Below are positions 8,113 to 16,783 of a DNA stretch of 49,095 bases, piece by piece (position 1 is the stretch's first letter; each line of letters begins with the position of its first letter). The stretch is from Treponema sp. UBA1233 (lineage in GTDB: Bacteria; Spirochaetota; Spirochaetia; Treponematales; Treponemataceae). Where the stretch lies: NCBI GenBank assembly GCA_002309305.1, contig DBWR01000071.1, forward strand, positions 3,560 through 52,654, given 5' to 3'. The notes under the pieces are model-generated. The model had not been told where the DNA came from, did no database searches, and saw only the letters and a program-made list of their open reading frames with translations. Made by a program: the position numbers and the translations under genes.

Positions 8113-9988
8113 GTCTTCCATTACCGGAATAATGCCCTTTACCAAAACTCCAGGCCTTACAAGTTTTTCTTCGTTGTGGAGCATAAAGCATGCGCTGAAT
8201 ACGGATAAAGTCGGTCATACCGGTACTCTTGATTCATTTGCCGAGGGACTTCTTGTTGTCCTTACAGGAAGCCTTACCCATCTTGTTCCGCACATAACAG
8301 AATTTACAAAGACATATCAGGCAGTAGTCTGTTTTGGAAAGGAAACTGATACTCTTGACCCCACAGGTAACTTTATTAAAGATGCCGTGGCTCCTGATTG
8401 CGAAAGCCTTAAGGACATCCTCCCTTCATTCAAGGGTGCATTGCTCCAGGTACCTCCTGTTTACAGTGCAATTCATGTCAACGGAAAAAGAGCATCAAAT
8501 GCGGCTAGGGGCGGTCAGGAAGTCAAGCTTGAAAGCCGTCAGATTTTCATCTATGACCTGTCATTAAAGGATTTCCGCGAGGCAACTGCCGATGATCCGT
8601 GCTCCTATGCGCTTCTTGAAATTACTTGTTCAAAGGGAACGTACATCAGGGCTCTGGCAAGGGACATTGCAAAATCTCTTGGTTCCTGCGCATACCTTTG
8701 TGCCCTGCGTCGTACCCAAGTGGGACCGTTTAAACTGGAAGATGCGGCATGCTATTCAAGTTTAAAGCCGTTTACAATCCAGAACGGAATCGAAAACGCA
8801 GAATACTTTTTTTCACGCACAAAGCAGTTTGAAAACGAAAAGCCGGAAAAAAAACATGTTGTCGACAGTGATGAAACTGTAGCCGACATACAGAGCCATC
8901 TTTTGAGCTTTACTCCAGAAATCGCCTCATTGTGTGGCTTCAGGTCAGACAGGCTCAAATCTGAGTTTGAATCAAGCTATCTTAACGGGCGTCCGCTTAA
9001 GCCAAAAATGTTCAGCTGGATATCCGAGTCCCCTCAGGAAGAAAAATCACCATATTTCAACGGAAAGGAAATAGCGGTTTTTTACGAGGACGGTTCTTTT
9101 GCAGGAATGATGGTTCAGGAAGATTTCAAGCTTTCCTACGGTTTTGTGGTACCAAAAGAAAAAGCAGCTGGAAAAATGAAGGTTTTCACATGGAAGCAGA
9201 TTATGGACGGTGCTTTCCCTGTTGAATGGATCAAAAAGGGCACTGCAATCTCTGTAGGAAGTTTTGACGGCTTGCATGCGGGCCACCAGAAGCTTTTGGA
9301 AGCCATTCTGGATGCAAAACCTCTTATTCCTGGAATAATCACGTTCAAATCGTCCTACAGGGCTTCTGATGAAGGTTATCCCGGAGACATACTTACAGCA
9401 AGGCAAAAAATCGAATCTCTAGAAAATAAGAACCTTTCTTTTGCCATACTCATTGACTTTTCTCCCGATTTCAGTAGAATAGATGGTAATACTTTTGTTG
9501 AGTTGTTGTGCTCCAAATGTGGACTTTCCCTATTGGCGGAAGGCAGGGACTTTCGATGTGGATACAAGGGAACGATGGACATAGAGCACCTCAGGATGGC
9601 TTCAAAAACAAAGGGTTTTGATTTGCTTGTAGTGGATGACGTAATGGTTCAAGGAGCCCGTGCCAGTTCAAGCAGGGTTCGTGAGGCTATTGCGGATTCA
9701 GATTTTGCTGAAGTACAAAAGCTTTTATTAAAACCTTTTTCGTATGATGCACTGGATTTGACTTTTGAACAGGGGTCAGATACTCAAGAAGAGATGAACT
9801 GGTTCAAGGCATGCCGTAAAACCAAACAGATACTTCCAAAGGACGGCTCATATGATGTGGTCGTTCATTACGAGGATTTGGTTCTGCATACAAGCTGCAT
9901 GATACAGGACGAAGACATCTCTCTGCTTTTGCCCACTCAAAATGTGGCGGATAAAGTAAGGGAGATTCAATTTATCGGGCAACGCTAA
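8087..9988 (+). CDS. truB: Fused tRNA pseudouridine-55 synthase TruB and FAD synthetase-like RibF domain
   Basis: 633 residues in one open frame. The N-terminal part (about 1-360) is TruB, which makes pseudouridine 55 in tRNA: KTPGLTSF, then KVGHTGTLDSFAEGLL with catalytic Asp49, ALLQVPPVYSAIHVNGKRA, and GTYIRALARDIA. A spirochaete-type C-terminal extension follows. From about residue 364 begins a RibF-type FMN adenylyltransferase with VGSFDGLHAGHQKLL (about 390-404) and SSSRVREAI (about 526-534). The last 100 residues align only weakly with a riboflavin kinase domain: ILPKDGSYDVVVHYED is recognisable, but the GxPTAN flavin/ATP motif is missing. A separate ribF is usual; no stop or frameshift separates the parts. 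The start ATG overlaps rbfA; it is needed to include the first TruB strand. Confidence 0.9.
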   Translation: MKKTSKNPKSSITGIMPFTKTPGLTSFSSLWSIKHALNTDKVGHTGTLDSFAEGLLVVLTGSLTHLVPHITEFTKTYQAVVCFGKETDTLDPTGNFIKDAVAPDCESLKDILPSFKGALLQVPPVYSAIHVNGKRASNAARGGQEVKLESRQIFIYDLSLKDFREATADDPCSYALLEITCSKGTYIRALARDIAKSLGSCAYLCALRRTQVGPFKLEDAACYSSLKPFTIQNGIENAEYFFSRTKQFENEKPEKKHVVDSDETVADIQSHLLSFTPEIASLCGFRSDRLKSEFESSYLNGRPLKPKMFSWISESPQEEKSPYFNGKEIAVFYEDGSFAGMMVQEDFKLSYGFVVPKEKAAGKMKVFTWKQIMDGAFPVEWIKKGTAISVGSFDGLHAGHQKLLEAILDAKPLIPGIITFKSSYRASDEGYPGDILTARQKIESLENKNLSFAILIDFSPDFSRIDGNTFVELLCSKCGLSLLAEGRDFRCGYKGTMDIEHLRMASKTKGFDLLVVDDVMVQGARASSSRVREAIADSDFAEVQKLLLKPFSYDALDLTFEQGSDTQEEMNWFKACRKTKQILPKDGSYDVVVHYEDLVLHTSCMIQDEDISLLLPTQNVADKVREIQFIGQR

Positions 9989-10068
9989 TGTTGTTTTGCA
10001 ATTCCGGGAGTAAGAGATTGCCCTCGGGTTTACTTTTCAACATGGTAATAAAATTAAAGGAGTAAGTT

Positions 10069-10338
10069 ATGGCACTTACAAAAGAAACGACGACTTCAAT
10101 CGTCAGCAAGTTCGGTGCAAACGCAAATGACACCGGCAACACAAGAGTTCAGATTGCACTTCTTTCTGAACGCATCAAGGAATTGACCGCTCACTGCAAG
10201 GCTTTCCCGAAAGACACAACAGCTTCACGTGGTTTGCTCAAGGCAGTAGGTCAGAGGCGCAAGATGCTCAAATACATGCAGCGCACCAACCTTGAAGGAT
10301 ACCGCAGCCTCATCAAAGAGCTTGGAATCCGCAAATAA
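10069..10338 (+). CDS. rpsO: 30S ribosomal protein S15
   Basis: 89 residues, standard length. S15 binds the central domain of 16S rRNA. The blocks GNTRVQIALLSERIKELTAHCK and SRGLLKAVGQRRKMLKYMQR are family hallmarks, both seen whole here. The ATG follows AAAGGAG. It sits directly before pnp, as in E. coli and T. pallidum. The 80 bases upstream hold a weak CCGGG/CTCGG stem near 10016-10036 that could take part in S15 self-control, but this is not well supported. Confidence 0.97.
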   Translation: MALTKETTTSIVSKFGANANDTGNTRVQIALLSERIKELTAHCKAFPKDTTASRGLLKAVGQRRKMLKYMQRTNLEGYRSLIKELGIRK

Positions 10339-10345
10339 GCTGATG

Positions 10346-10389
10346 AACGGCAGCCTGTTCTTTGTCACTGATAAGGACAGGATGCCGTT
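10346..10389 (+). promoter_or_regulatory. Long stem-loop between rpsO and pnp (processing or autoregulation site)
   Basis: AACGGCA (10346-10352) pairs with TGCCGTT (10383-10389). After one G-A mismatch, CCTGTTCTT (10354-10362) pairs with AAGGACAGG (10373-10381), leaving a 10-base loop. That makes a 16-bp, almost perfect hairpin. In E. coli the same spot holds an RNase III-cleaved hairpin through which PNPase controls its own mRNA. The position and shape suggest the same job here; it has no T-run and so is not a simple terminator. Confidence 0.7.
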
Positions 10390-10421
10390 TATGTTTTATG
10401 GCACCGTAATCATGCGGTTCT

Positions 10422-10450
10422 GGACGACCGGCTGTTCAAACGGCTTGTCC
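10422..10450 (+). promoter_or_regulatory. Second stem-loop in the pnp leader
   Basis: GGACGACCG (10422-10430) pairs with CGGCTTGTCC (10441-10450), with one bulged C and a G-U pair, around a 10-base loop. It lies 32 bases before the pnp start and has no T-run. Together with the larger upstream stem-loop it gives the pnp leader two stable structures. Confidence 0.5.
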
Positions 10451-10482
10451 TAGAGTTTATTAAACCAGAAAAGAAGGAAAGA

Positions 10483-12591
10483 ATGGTAGAAAGAGTAACA
10501 AAGATGATCGGCGACACAGAGCTGATCCTTGAAACAGGCAAAATTGGAAAGCAGGCAAACGGATGCGTTTATGCCCAATTTGGTGGAACGGCAGTTATTG
10601 CCACGGTTTGTGCATCAAGTGAAGCAAAGGAAGGACTTGATTTTGTTCCTGTAACAGTTGATTACAATGAAAAATTTTATGCCGCCGGAAAAATCCCAGG
10701 TGGTTTTGTAAAAAGGGAAGGCCGCCCGAAGGATAAGGAAATCTTGGTGAGCCGTCTTATTGACCGCCCTATGCGTCCCTTGTTCTATCCGGAATTCGGT
10801 CGTGAACTTCAGATTGTTCCGACTTGTGTTTCCGTTGACGGTGTTAATCCTCCGGACATTCTCGCTGTAATTGCGGCATCTGCTGCAGTTACAATCAGTG
10901 ACATCCCATTCCAGGGACCAGTTGCCGGTGTGCGCGTGATTTATTCAAACGGTGAATACATCCTTAATCCGACATACAGTCAGATTGAAAAGGCTGAATT
11001 GGAAATTGTTGTTGCAGGTACCAAAGACGGATTTACCATGGTAGAAGGTGGTGCTGATGAAGCAACAGAAGAAATAATGCTTGGAGCACTTGAAAAGGCA
11101 CAGGGCTTTATCCGCGACATGTGTATCCTTCAGGAAGAACTCAAGGCTAAATGCGGCAAGGAAAAACTTCCGCTTGTTCCTTCAACTGCTGTACTCAACA
11201 ACAAGGAAGCCATCGAAGCCGAAGCAAAACCGCTTATGCTCGAGGCATGTTTCCAGAAGGGAAAACAGACACGTGGAAATGCAGTACACGATGTAAAGGC
11301 AAAGATTGCAGAAAAGTATGCTGAGCAGCTTGAAGACGAAACACAGAAAAAGCTCTTTGACGCACTCTTTGACGACATCCAGTACAGGCTTTTACGCCAG
11401 AGCATTCTTGAAAAGGGTGTTCGTATTGATGGCCGCGGAACAGAAGAGATTCGTCCTATAACATGCGAAATCAACGTTTTGCCACGCCCACACGGAAGCG
11501 CTTTGTTTACCCGTGGTGAGACACAGTCTCTTGCAGTTACAACACTTGGAACCGCAATGGACGAACAGGTTTATGATGACATTGAGGGAGATCGCAGCGA
11601 AAACTTCATCTTGCACTACAACTTCCCGCCATATTCAGTTGGTGAGGTAGGAAAGCTTACCACAGGACGCCGCGAAATCGGACATGGAAACCTTGCACGC
11701 CGTTCACTTGCCCCAATGATTCCTTCAAGGGAGGAATTCCCATATACAATCCGTGTTGTTTCTGAAATCATGGAATCAAACGGTTCTTCTTCACAGGCTT
11801 CAACATGCGGTGGATGTCTTTCACTTCTTGCCGCCGGTGTTCCAATGAAGAAGATGGTTGCAGGTATTGCAATGGGACTCATCACAGAAGGTGATGAACA
11901 GAATCCATACAAGAAATACGCAATCCTTTCTGATATTCTTGGAGAGGAAGATCACCTTGGAGACATGGACTTTAAGGTAGCTGGTACCCGCGACGGTATT
12001 ACAGGCTTCCAGATGGACATTAAGATTGCTGGTGTTTCAATGGACATCATGCGCAAGGCTCTTGCACAGGCAAAGGCTGGACGCAACCACATCCTCGACA
12101 TCATGGAAAAGTGCATCAACAAGCCTCAGGAAATTTCTGCATTTGCACCAAAGATTGACACGCTCAAGATTCCTGTAGATAAAATCGGAGCTCTTATCGG
12201 TCCTGGTGGAAAGAACGTAAAGGCACTTTGCGCACAGTATGGCGTTACAATCAACACAGAAGACGATGGAACCGTTACAATTTACGGAAAGACAGGCTCT
12301 TCAACTGATGCCGCCAAGAAAGCCGTAAAGGCAATCTGTGAGAATCCTGAGCCAGGAACAATCTACAACGGTACCGTAAAGAGAATCATGGATTTCGGTG
12401 CATTCGTTGAGATTCTCCCGGGAAAAGAAGGTCTCTGCCATATCTCAAAGCTTTCACGCCAGAGGGTGGAAAAAGTTACCGATGTACTTAAGGAAGGTCA
12501 GGTTATTCCTGTAAAGCTTCTTGACGTTGACAAGGTAGGTCACTTGAACCTGTCTTATATTGACGCTCTTGAAGAACAGGCAAAAAAATAA
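10483..12591 (+). CDS. pnp: Polyribonucleotide nucleotidyltransferase (PNPase)
   Basis: 702 residues, normal for the family. PNPase degrades RNA 3' to 5' using phosphate. It holds two RNase PH-like halves: the first with IPGGFVKREGRPKDKEILVSR split by family insertions, the second with RGETQSLAVTTLGT, ENFILHYNFPPYSVGE, and GDMDFKVAGTRDGITGFQMD. A helical linker, a KH domain (KIGALIGPGGKNVKAL) and an S1 domain (VKRIMDFGAFVEILPGKEGL) end the protein. The ATG at 10483 follows AAGGAAAGA. Its mRNA leader holds two stem-loops that may be targets of autoregulation. Confidence 0.98.
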   Translation: MVERVTKMIGDTELILETGKIGKQANGCVYAQFGGTAVIATVCASSEAKEGLDFVPVTVDYNEKFYAAGKIPGGFVKREGRPKDKEILVSRLIDRPMRPLFYPEFGRELQIVPTCVSVDGVNPPDILAVIAASAAVTISDIPFQGPVAGVRVIYSNGEYILNPTYSQIEKAELEIVVAGTKDGFTMVEGGADEATEEIMLGALEKAQGFIRDMCILQEELKAKCGKEKLPLVPSTAVLNNKEAIEAEAKPLMLEACFQKGKQTRGNAVHDVKAKIAEKYAEQLEDETQKKLFDALFDDIQYRLLRQSILEKGVRIDGRGTEEIRPITCEINVLPRPHGSALFTRGETQSLAVTTLGTAMDEQVYDDIEGDRSENFILHYNFPPYSVGEVGKLTTGRREIGHGNLARRSLAPMIPSREEFPYTIRVVSEIMESNGSSSQASTCGGCLSLLAAGVPMKKMVAGIAMGLITEGDEQNPYKKYAILSDILGEEDHLGDMDFKVAGTRDGITGFQMDIKIAGVSMDIMRKALAQAKAGRNHILDIMEKCINKPQEISAFAPKIDTLKIPVDKIGALIGPGGKNVKALCAQYGVTINTEDDGTVTIYGKTGSSTDAAKKAVKAICENPEPGTIYNGTVKRIMDFGAFVEILPGKEGLCHISKLSRQRVEKVTDVLKEGQVIPVKLLDVDKVGHLNLSYIDALEEQAKK

Positions 12592-12683
12592 GCTGAATTC
12601 TTTGAATCTATAATTTATTAACGACGGCATATTGTCTTTATGACTCCATTATAATGGCAGTATGCCGCTCTTGTTTTAAAAAG

Positions 12684-13922
12684 ATGGGTAAAAAAACTGT
12701 ACTTAAAAACAATGTTGTCCTCATAAGTGAATACATGCCTCATTCACATAATGCCGCCATTGGATTCATGTTTTCAGTAGGCTCAAGGCATGAAAAGCAA
12801 ACGGAGCGGGGAATCAGCCATTTTTGCGAACACATGCTCTTTAAAGGGACTTCTTCCAGAAAACGAAGGGACATAGTCTATGCTTTTGACAAAATGGGTG
12901 GATTGGTAAATGCCTTTACGGAAAGGGATGACGTGTTCATGTATTCGGTTTTGCCTTCAAGTCCCGAAAACATAAGTACTGCAGTTGAAATCCTTTGCGA
13001 CATGACACAAAACTGCATTTTCCCAGCTGATGAAATTGAAAAGGAACGTGCTGTAATTCAAAACGAAATCTCTGCTGTGGAAGATGACATTGAAGAATCT
13101 TCCATCGACCAGCTTGCAGACTTTATATGGCACAATCAGGATCTTGCACAAACTATAACAGGTACTGTTGATGATGTCGGGTCAATTACCAGGGAACAAC
13201 TTTTTGACTGGTATGAAAAGTACATTAAAAACGGCCCCCTGACTGTCTTTATAAGCGGCAAATTTGATTTTGAAACAATCATTTCCATGCTTGAAAAATT
13301 ACCCGATAGGAAAATTCTTGACTGCAGTTTTAATGCAAAATTCTGTTCAGGATTTAAATCAAAAAAATCCCGCTTTAATCAGGTTCAGCTCTATTATATG
13401 TATCCCCTTAAAATGCCGCTTGACATAAGGCTGTATTATACTCTTTTGGTATTAAATGCCCTGTTTGGGGACACAATGACCAGCAGGCTTTTTGAGCATC
13501 TTAGGGAAGACAGGGGGCTTTGCTATTCGGTCTACAGCTTCATGTCATGTTATTCTGACACCGGAGTTTGGGGTGCGTCTGTCTCATGTGATTCAAAGCA
13601 AACACAAATGGTTTTGGATTGCCTTAAAAAAGAATTTGAGCTTCTGTGCACAAAAAACGTTTCTGATGAAGAAATCTCTCTTGCAAAAGAACATCTTTGC
13701 GGTGAAGAACTGATGGGATGCGATGATGTTGAATATGTGATGAAAAAACTCCAGAGGCATTATCTAATGTCACTTTCACTTTTAGACACACAAGAGACTG
13801 TTAGTACTATACGCTCCATAGAAAAAAATGATATTATAAAGTATGTTGAAAGCAACATAATGAATATTGAACCCGCGGTTTTTGTATACGGGAAAAAGGC
13901 TGTCAGGGATTTTATTTTATAA
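12684..13922 (+). CDS. M16-family zinc metallopeptidase (pitrilysin/processing-peptidase-like)
   Basis: 412 residues from this start. The inverted zinc motif HFCEH (H46, E49, H50) and the downstream NEIS glutamate are intact, so it should be an active peptidase. Like bacterial single-chain M16B enzymes it has an N-terminal catalytic half and a C-terminal half with MTSRLFEHLREDRGLCYSVYS. It usually follows pnp in bacteria such as Bacillus, and does so here. A TATAAT at 12650-12655 overlaps an earlier in-frame ATG at 12654, so the transcript should start near 12662. That favours the ATG at 12684, which has only a weak AAAAAG ribosome site. The substrate is unknown. Confidence 0.88.
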   Translation: MGKKTVLKNNVVLISEYMPHSHNAAIGFMFSVGSRHEKQTERGISHFCEHMLFKGTSSRKRRDIVYAFDKMGGLVNAFTERDDVFMYSVLPSSPENISTAVEILCDMTQNCIFPADEIEKERAVIQNEISAVEDDIEESSIDQLADFIWHNQDLAQTITGTVDDVGSITREQLFDWYEKYIKNGPLTVFISGKFDFETIISMLEKLPDRKILDCSFNAKFCSGFKSKKSRFNQVQLYYMYPLKMPLDIRLYYTLLVLNALFGDTMTSRLFEHLREDRGLCYSVYSFMSCYSDTGVWGASVSCDSKQTQMVLDCLKKEFELLCTKNVSDEEISLAKEHLCGEELMGCDDVEYVMKKLQRHYLMSLSLLDTQETVSTIRSIEKNDIIKYVESNIMNIEPAVFVYGKKAVRDFIL

Positions 13923-13933
13923 CGGAGGAAATC

Positions 13934-14392
13934 ATGCAGACTGTTAAAATACCATGCAAATCAGAAGGGGGAGCTGTTCTTCCTGTATATAAAACATCTG
14001 GAGCGGCAGGAGCTGACGTATGCGCTCATCTTGAACAGCCTGTAACAATTCAAAAGGGTAGTTCTGCCCTTATTCCAACCGGACTGTTTTTTGAGATTCC
14101 GGAGGGTTATGAGATTCAGGTAAGGCCAAGAAGCGGGCTTGCATTTAATAACGGCGTCACAGTTTTGAATACCCCAGGAACAATTGACAGTGACTATCGC
14201 GGAGAGCTAAAAGTATTATTGATAAACCTCGGACAGGAGGATTTTATTGTCTCAAACGGAGACCGCATCGCCCAAATAGTCGTAAGTCCTGTGACGGTCG
14301 GAAACTTCATTTCAGTTGAATCAATTTCTGAAACTGCAAGGGGTGAGGGTGGTTTCGGAAGTACAGGCGTCAAAGGGGGAGAGCCTGTCTAA
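13934..14392 (+). CDS. dut: dUTP diphosphatase (dUTPase)
   Basis: 152 residues. This trimeric enzyme hydrolyses dUTP to dUMP and so keeps uracil out of DNA. All five family motifs can be seen: AGADVCA, PRSGLAFNNGV, GTIDSDYRGE, GDRIAQIVV and the C-terminal GEGGFGSTG. The ATG follows GGAGG at a good distance. It sits 11 bases after the peptidase and 3 bases before lptF. With the dCMP deaminase near the start of the window it would form part of dUMP supply, though the two are not co-transcribed. Confidence 0.97.
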   Translation: MQTVKIPCKSEGGAVLPVYKTSGAAGADVCAHLEQPVTIQKGSSALIPTGLFFEIPEGYEIQVRPRSGLAFNNGVTVLNTPGTIDSDYRGELKVLLINLGQEDFIVSNGDRIAQIVVSPVTVGNFISVESISETARGEGGFGSTGVKGGEPV

Positions 14393-14395
14393 AAA

Positions 14396-15703
14396 ATGAG
14401 CGGCACACAAGTTGAAAAGAACATAGGCAATTACTCTTCCTTAAAAAAGAAGGTTCGAATACTTCTTAAAAAGATCCGATCATTTAGCCTTAGAAAATTC
14501 ATACTTGCAAAAAAACTAGAAAAGGCTCAGGAAAAAAACGACATAAAAAAAATTGACATATACACCAACAAACTTGAAGCCTTGGAAGAAGTAAGGAATC
14601 ATGTTCTGATAAAATATATCATTAAGGAACTCTTTCTTTATTTTCTTGTCAGCTTTTTGTTTTTCTTTGTTGTCTTTTTTGTCAACAACATCCTTCTTCT
14701 TGCTCAAGACATTTTGGAGCATAGGGTACCTCTTCCCACTGTAACAAAGCTTATAGTCTATTGTCTTCCTGCGATTATTGCTCAGTCTGCACCTTTTGCG
14801 ACCCTTGTTGGATTCTTAATGTGCCTGGGACGAATGGTCAGCGACAATGAGATTCTGATCCTGCGTGCAAGCGGACAAAGATATGCATTGATTCTAATAC
14901 CGGTATTGCTGTTAGGACTTTTAATTTCAATTTTCAGTTTTGTAATGAATGACTATTTTCTACCTCTTGGAACAATCAATTTCAACAAGCTTAAAAAAGA
15001 CATAGTGCAGTCAAACCCAATGGTTGAAATCGAACCGAATTCCGTCAAGCAATTGAATGATTTTTCACTGGTAATAGGTGACGAAAAAGGAAGTGGTGTG
15101 GAAGACATCATTTTCTTTGATGATTCCTCAGATACAGAAAAAAAGATAATAATTGCACAGGACACCAATGCCGAAAAGACCGACATAGACGGACTCTTGC
15201 TTCAGCTTAAGATGAAGAACCCTTATGTAATGATTTTAAGCAAACGCGACCAAAAAACTTATGACGTAATTCATTCAGATGACCTTACGCTAAATGTATT
15301 TGATTCCGTAATCGACCAAAGCGGTTCAGGTTTGAGCCCACGTGAAATGACTTCATATGATTTGTATAAGAAGATAAAGCTGCTTGAAGAAGAACAGAAC
15401 CTTACAAAAAATCAACTGAATACCTATTATCTTGAATACCACAAAAAGTTTTCCATACCATTCGGATCAATTTTCTTTGCAATACTGGCTTTCCCACTGG
15501 CCCTGCTGTTTTCTAAAAAAGACGGTCAGACAATCGGTCTCATTCTGGGAATCGTAATATCAGTTTTGTACTGGGCTTCTTCAATGCTTGGTCAATTGTT
15601 CGGACTTAGAAGCGGATACAATGGTTTTTGGATGATGTGGGGACCTGATTTCTTTATTGGCTTGATTGGATTATTATTATATTTGAGGCTGAAACGAAAA
15701 TGA
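14396..15703 (+). CDS. lptF: LptF/LptG (YjgP/YjgQ) family permease, first copy
   Basis: 435 residues. LptF and LptG are the inner-membrane partners of the LptB ATPase, which extracts lipopolysaccharide in Gram-negative bacteria. Here there are about three hydrophobic segments near residues 78-180, a soluble middle domain of the beta-jellyroll kind, and three more segments at the C-terminus ending in GLIGLLLYLRLKRK. Before the first segment lies an unusual 75-residue Lys/Glu-rich, probably coiled-coil extension (KKKVRILLKKIRS...KLEKAQEKND). The assignment as F rather than G is by order only. Treponemes are known for lacking classical LPS, so the substrate is open. The start has no close ribosome site and may be coupled to dut. 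Confidence 0.85.
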   Translation: MSGTQVEKNIGNYSSLKKKVRILLKKIRSFSLRKFILAKKLEKAQEKNDIKKIDIYTNKLEALEEVRNHVLIKYIIKELFLYFLVSFLFFFVVFFVNNILLLAQDILEHRVPLPTVTKLIVYCLPAIIAQSAPFATLVGFLMCLGRMVSDNEILILRASGQRYALILIPVLLLGLLISIFSFVMNDYFLPLGTINFNKLKKDIVQSNPMVEIEPNSVKQLNDFSLVIGDEKGSGVEDIIFFDDSSDTEKKIIIAQDTNAEKTDIDGLLLQLKMKNPYVMILSKRDQKTYDVIHSDDLTLNVFDSVIDQSGSGLSPREMTSYDLYKKIKLLEEEQNLTKNQLNTYYLEYHKKFSIPFGSIFFAILAFPLALLFSKKDGQTIGLILGIVISVLYWASSMLGQLFGLRSGYNGFWMMWGPDFFIGLIGLLLYLRLKRK

Positions 15704-16770
15704 AACTTGTCAAATATCTTTTAAAGAATTTTTTTGGAGTATTTCTCTTTTCTCTTTTCTTTTTTGTCTTGATTTTGTGCCTTACCGATTTGCTTTTAAA
15801 CATATGGAATTATATCAATAAAAACGTTCCGCCGGCTCAAGTCGGACAGATACTATTGTATTATATTCCAAAGACAGTCTGGTATGCCGTACCCATTGCA
15901 GTACTTTTTGCCACAGCCTATGTTCTTAGCAATATGTATGCCAACAACGAATTGCTTGCTGTTTTTGCAACCGGAACATCCCTCTTTAAATTCACTCTGC
16001 CATTATTGATTCTTTCAATTTTTATGAGTGTAGGACTTTTTTATTTTGAAGACAATCTTGTCGTGGATACATATGCAAAAAAAGTTTCGCTACAGGAAAA
16101 GGTTTTGAATAAATCACAGTCATATAATAAAGAGAGAATACTGGTTATATCTGAAAATGGCAATTTGATTTATAAGGCTGATTACTACGATGATGAGTTA
16201 AAGAGACTTTTTTCGGTTTTGCTTCTATTCAGGGATGAACAGAGAAATGTTGACACCATCGTTTATTCAGACAGTGCATTATGGGATGAAGGTCATTGGG
16301 TTCTGAGCAACGAGCGCTGTTATGCCTTAAAGGATAACTCTTACGAAATTACAAGCTTTCCTCTTGAAAAAGCCGAAATGCTTACAGAACCTCCCACAAC
16401 ATTCCAGAACAACACACAATCCGTGGAAGAACTCAACGTAAAGAATGCCAAACTATATATTCAACATCTGGAAAAGGCTGGATTACCGTCTGGAGAGGCA
16501 AAATCCGTATATTATAAAAAATTTGCCTTCCCAAGCATTGTTTTTATAGTTGTATTTCTTGCAATCGGACTTAGCGGAAAAACAAGAAAAAACGTGCTTC
16601 TTGTAAGTCTGGCGCTAAGTATTTGTGCCGTAGTCCTCTTTTACGTAATGCAGATGGTTACAATGTTGATGGCAAAATTCGGCAACATTCCGCCGTTAAT
16701 GGGAGCGTGGTTCCCTGTTGTTTTCTTTATATTTTTAAGTTTCGTACTCCTTCATTTTGCACGAACATAA
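15700..16770 (+). CDS. lptG: LptF/LptG (YjgP/YjgQ) family permease, second copy
   Basis: 356 residues, normal family length. It overlaps the preceding permease gene by four bases (ATGA), a sign that the two proteins are made together as partners. The segment order is: a hydrophobic helix from about residue 10, the family's YYIPKTVWYAVPIAVLFAT block in the second and third helices, a soluble domain of about 180 residues, and three C-terminal helices. It lacks the N-terminal extension of its partner. No LptB ATPase gene or periplasmic LptA/LptC gene lies in the window. Confidence 0.85.
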   Translation: MKLVKYLLKNFFGVFLFSLFFFVLILCLTDLLLNIWNYINKNVPPAQVGQILLYYIPKTVWYAVPIAVLFATAYVLSNMYANNELLAVFATGTSLFKFTLPLLILSIFMSVGLFYFEDNLVVDTYAKKVSLQEKVLNKSQSYNKERILVISENGNLIYKADYYDDELKRLFSVLLLFRDEQRNVDTIVYSDSALWDEGHWVLSNERCYALKDNSYEITSFPLEKAEMLTEPPTTFQNNTQSVEELNVKNAKLYIQHLEKAGLPSGEAKSVYYKKFAFPSIVFIVVFLAIGLSGKTRKNVLLVSLALSICAVVLFYVMQMVTMLMAKFGNIPPLMGAWFPVVFFIFLSFVLLHFART

Positions 16771-16783
16771 TACAGGGGAAAAT

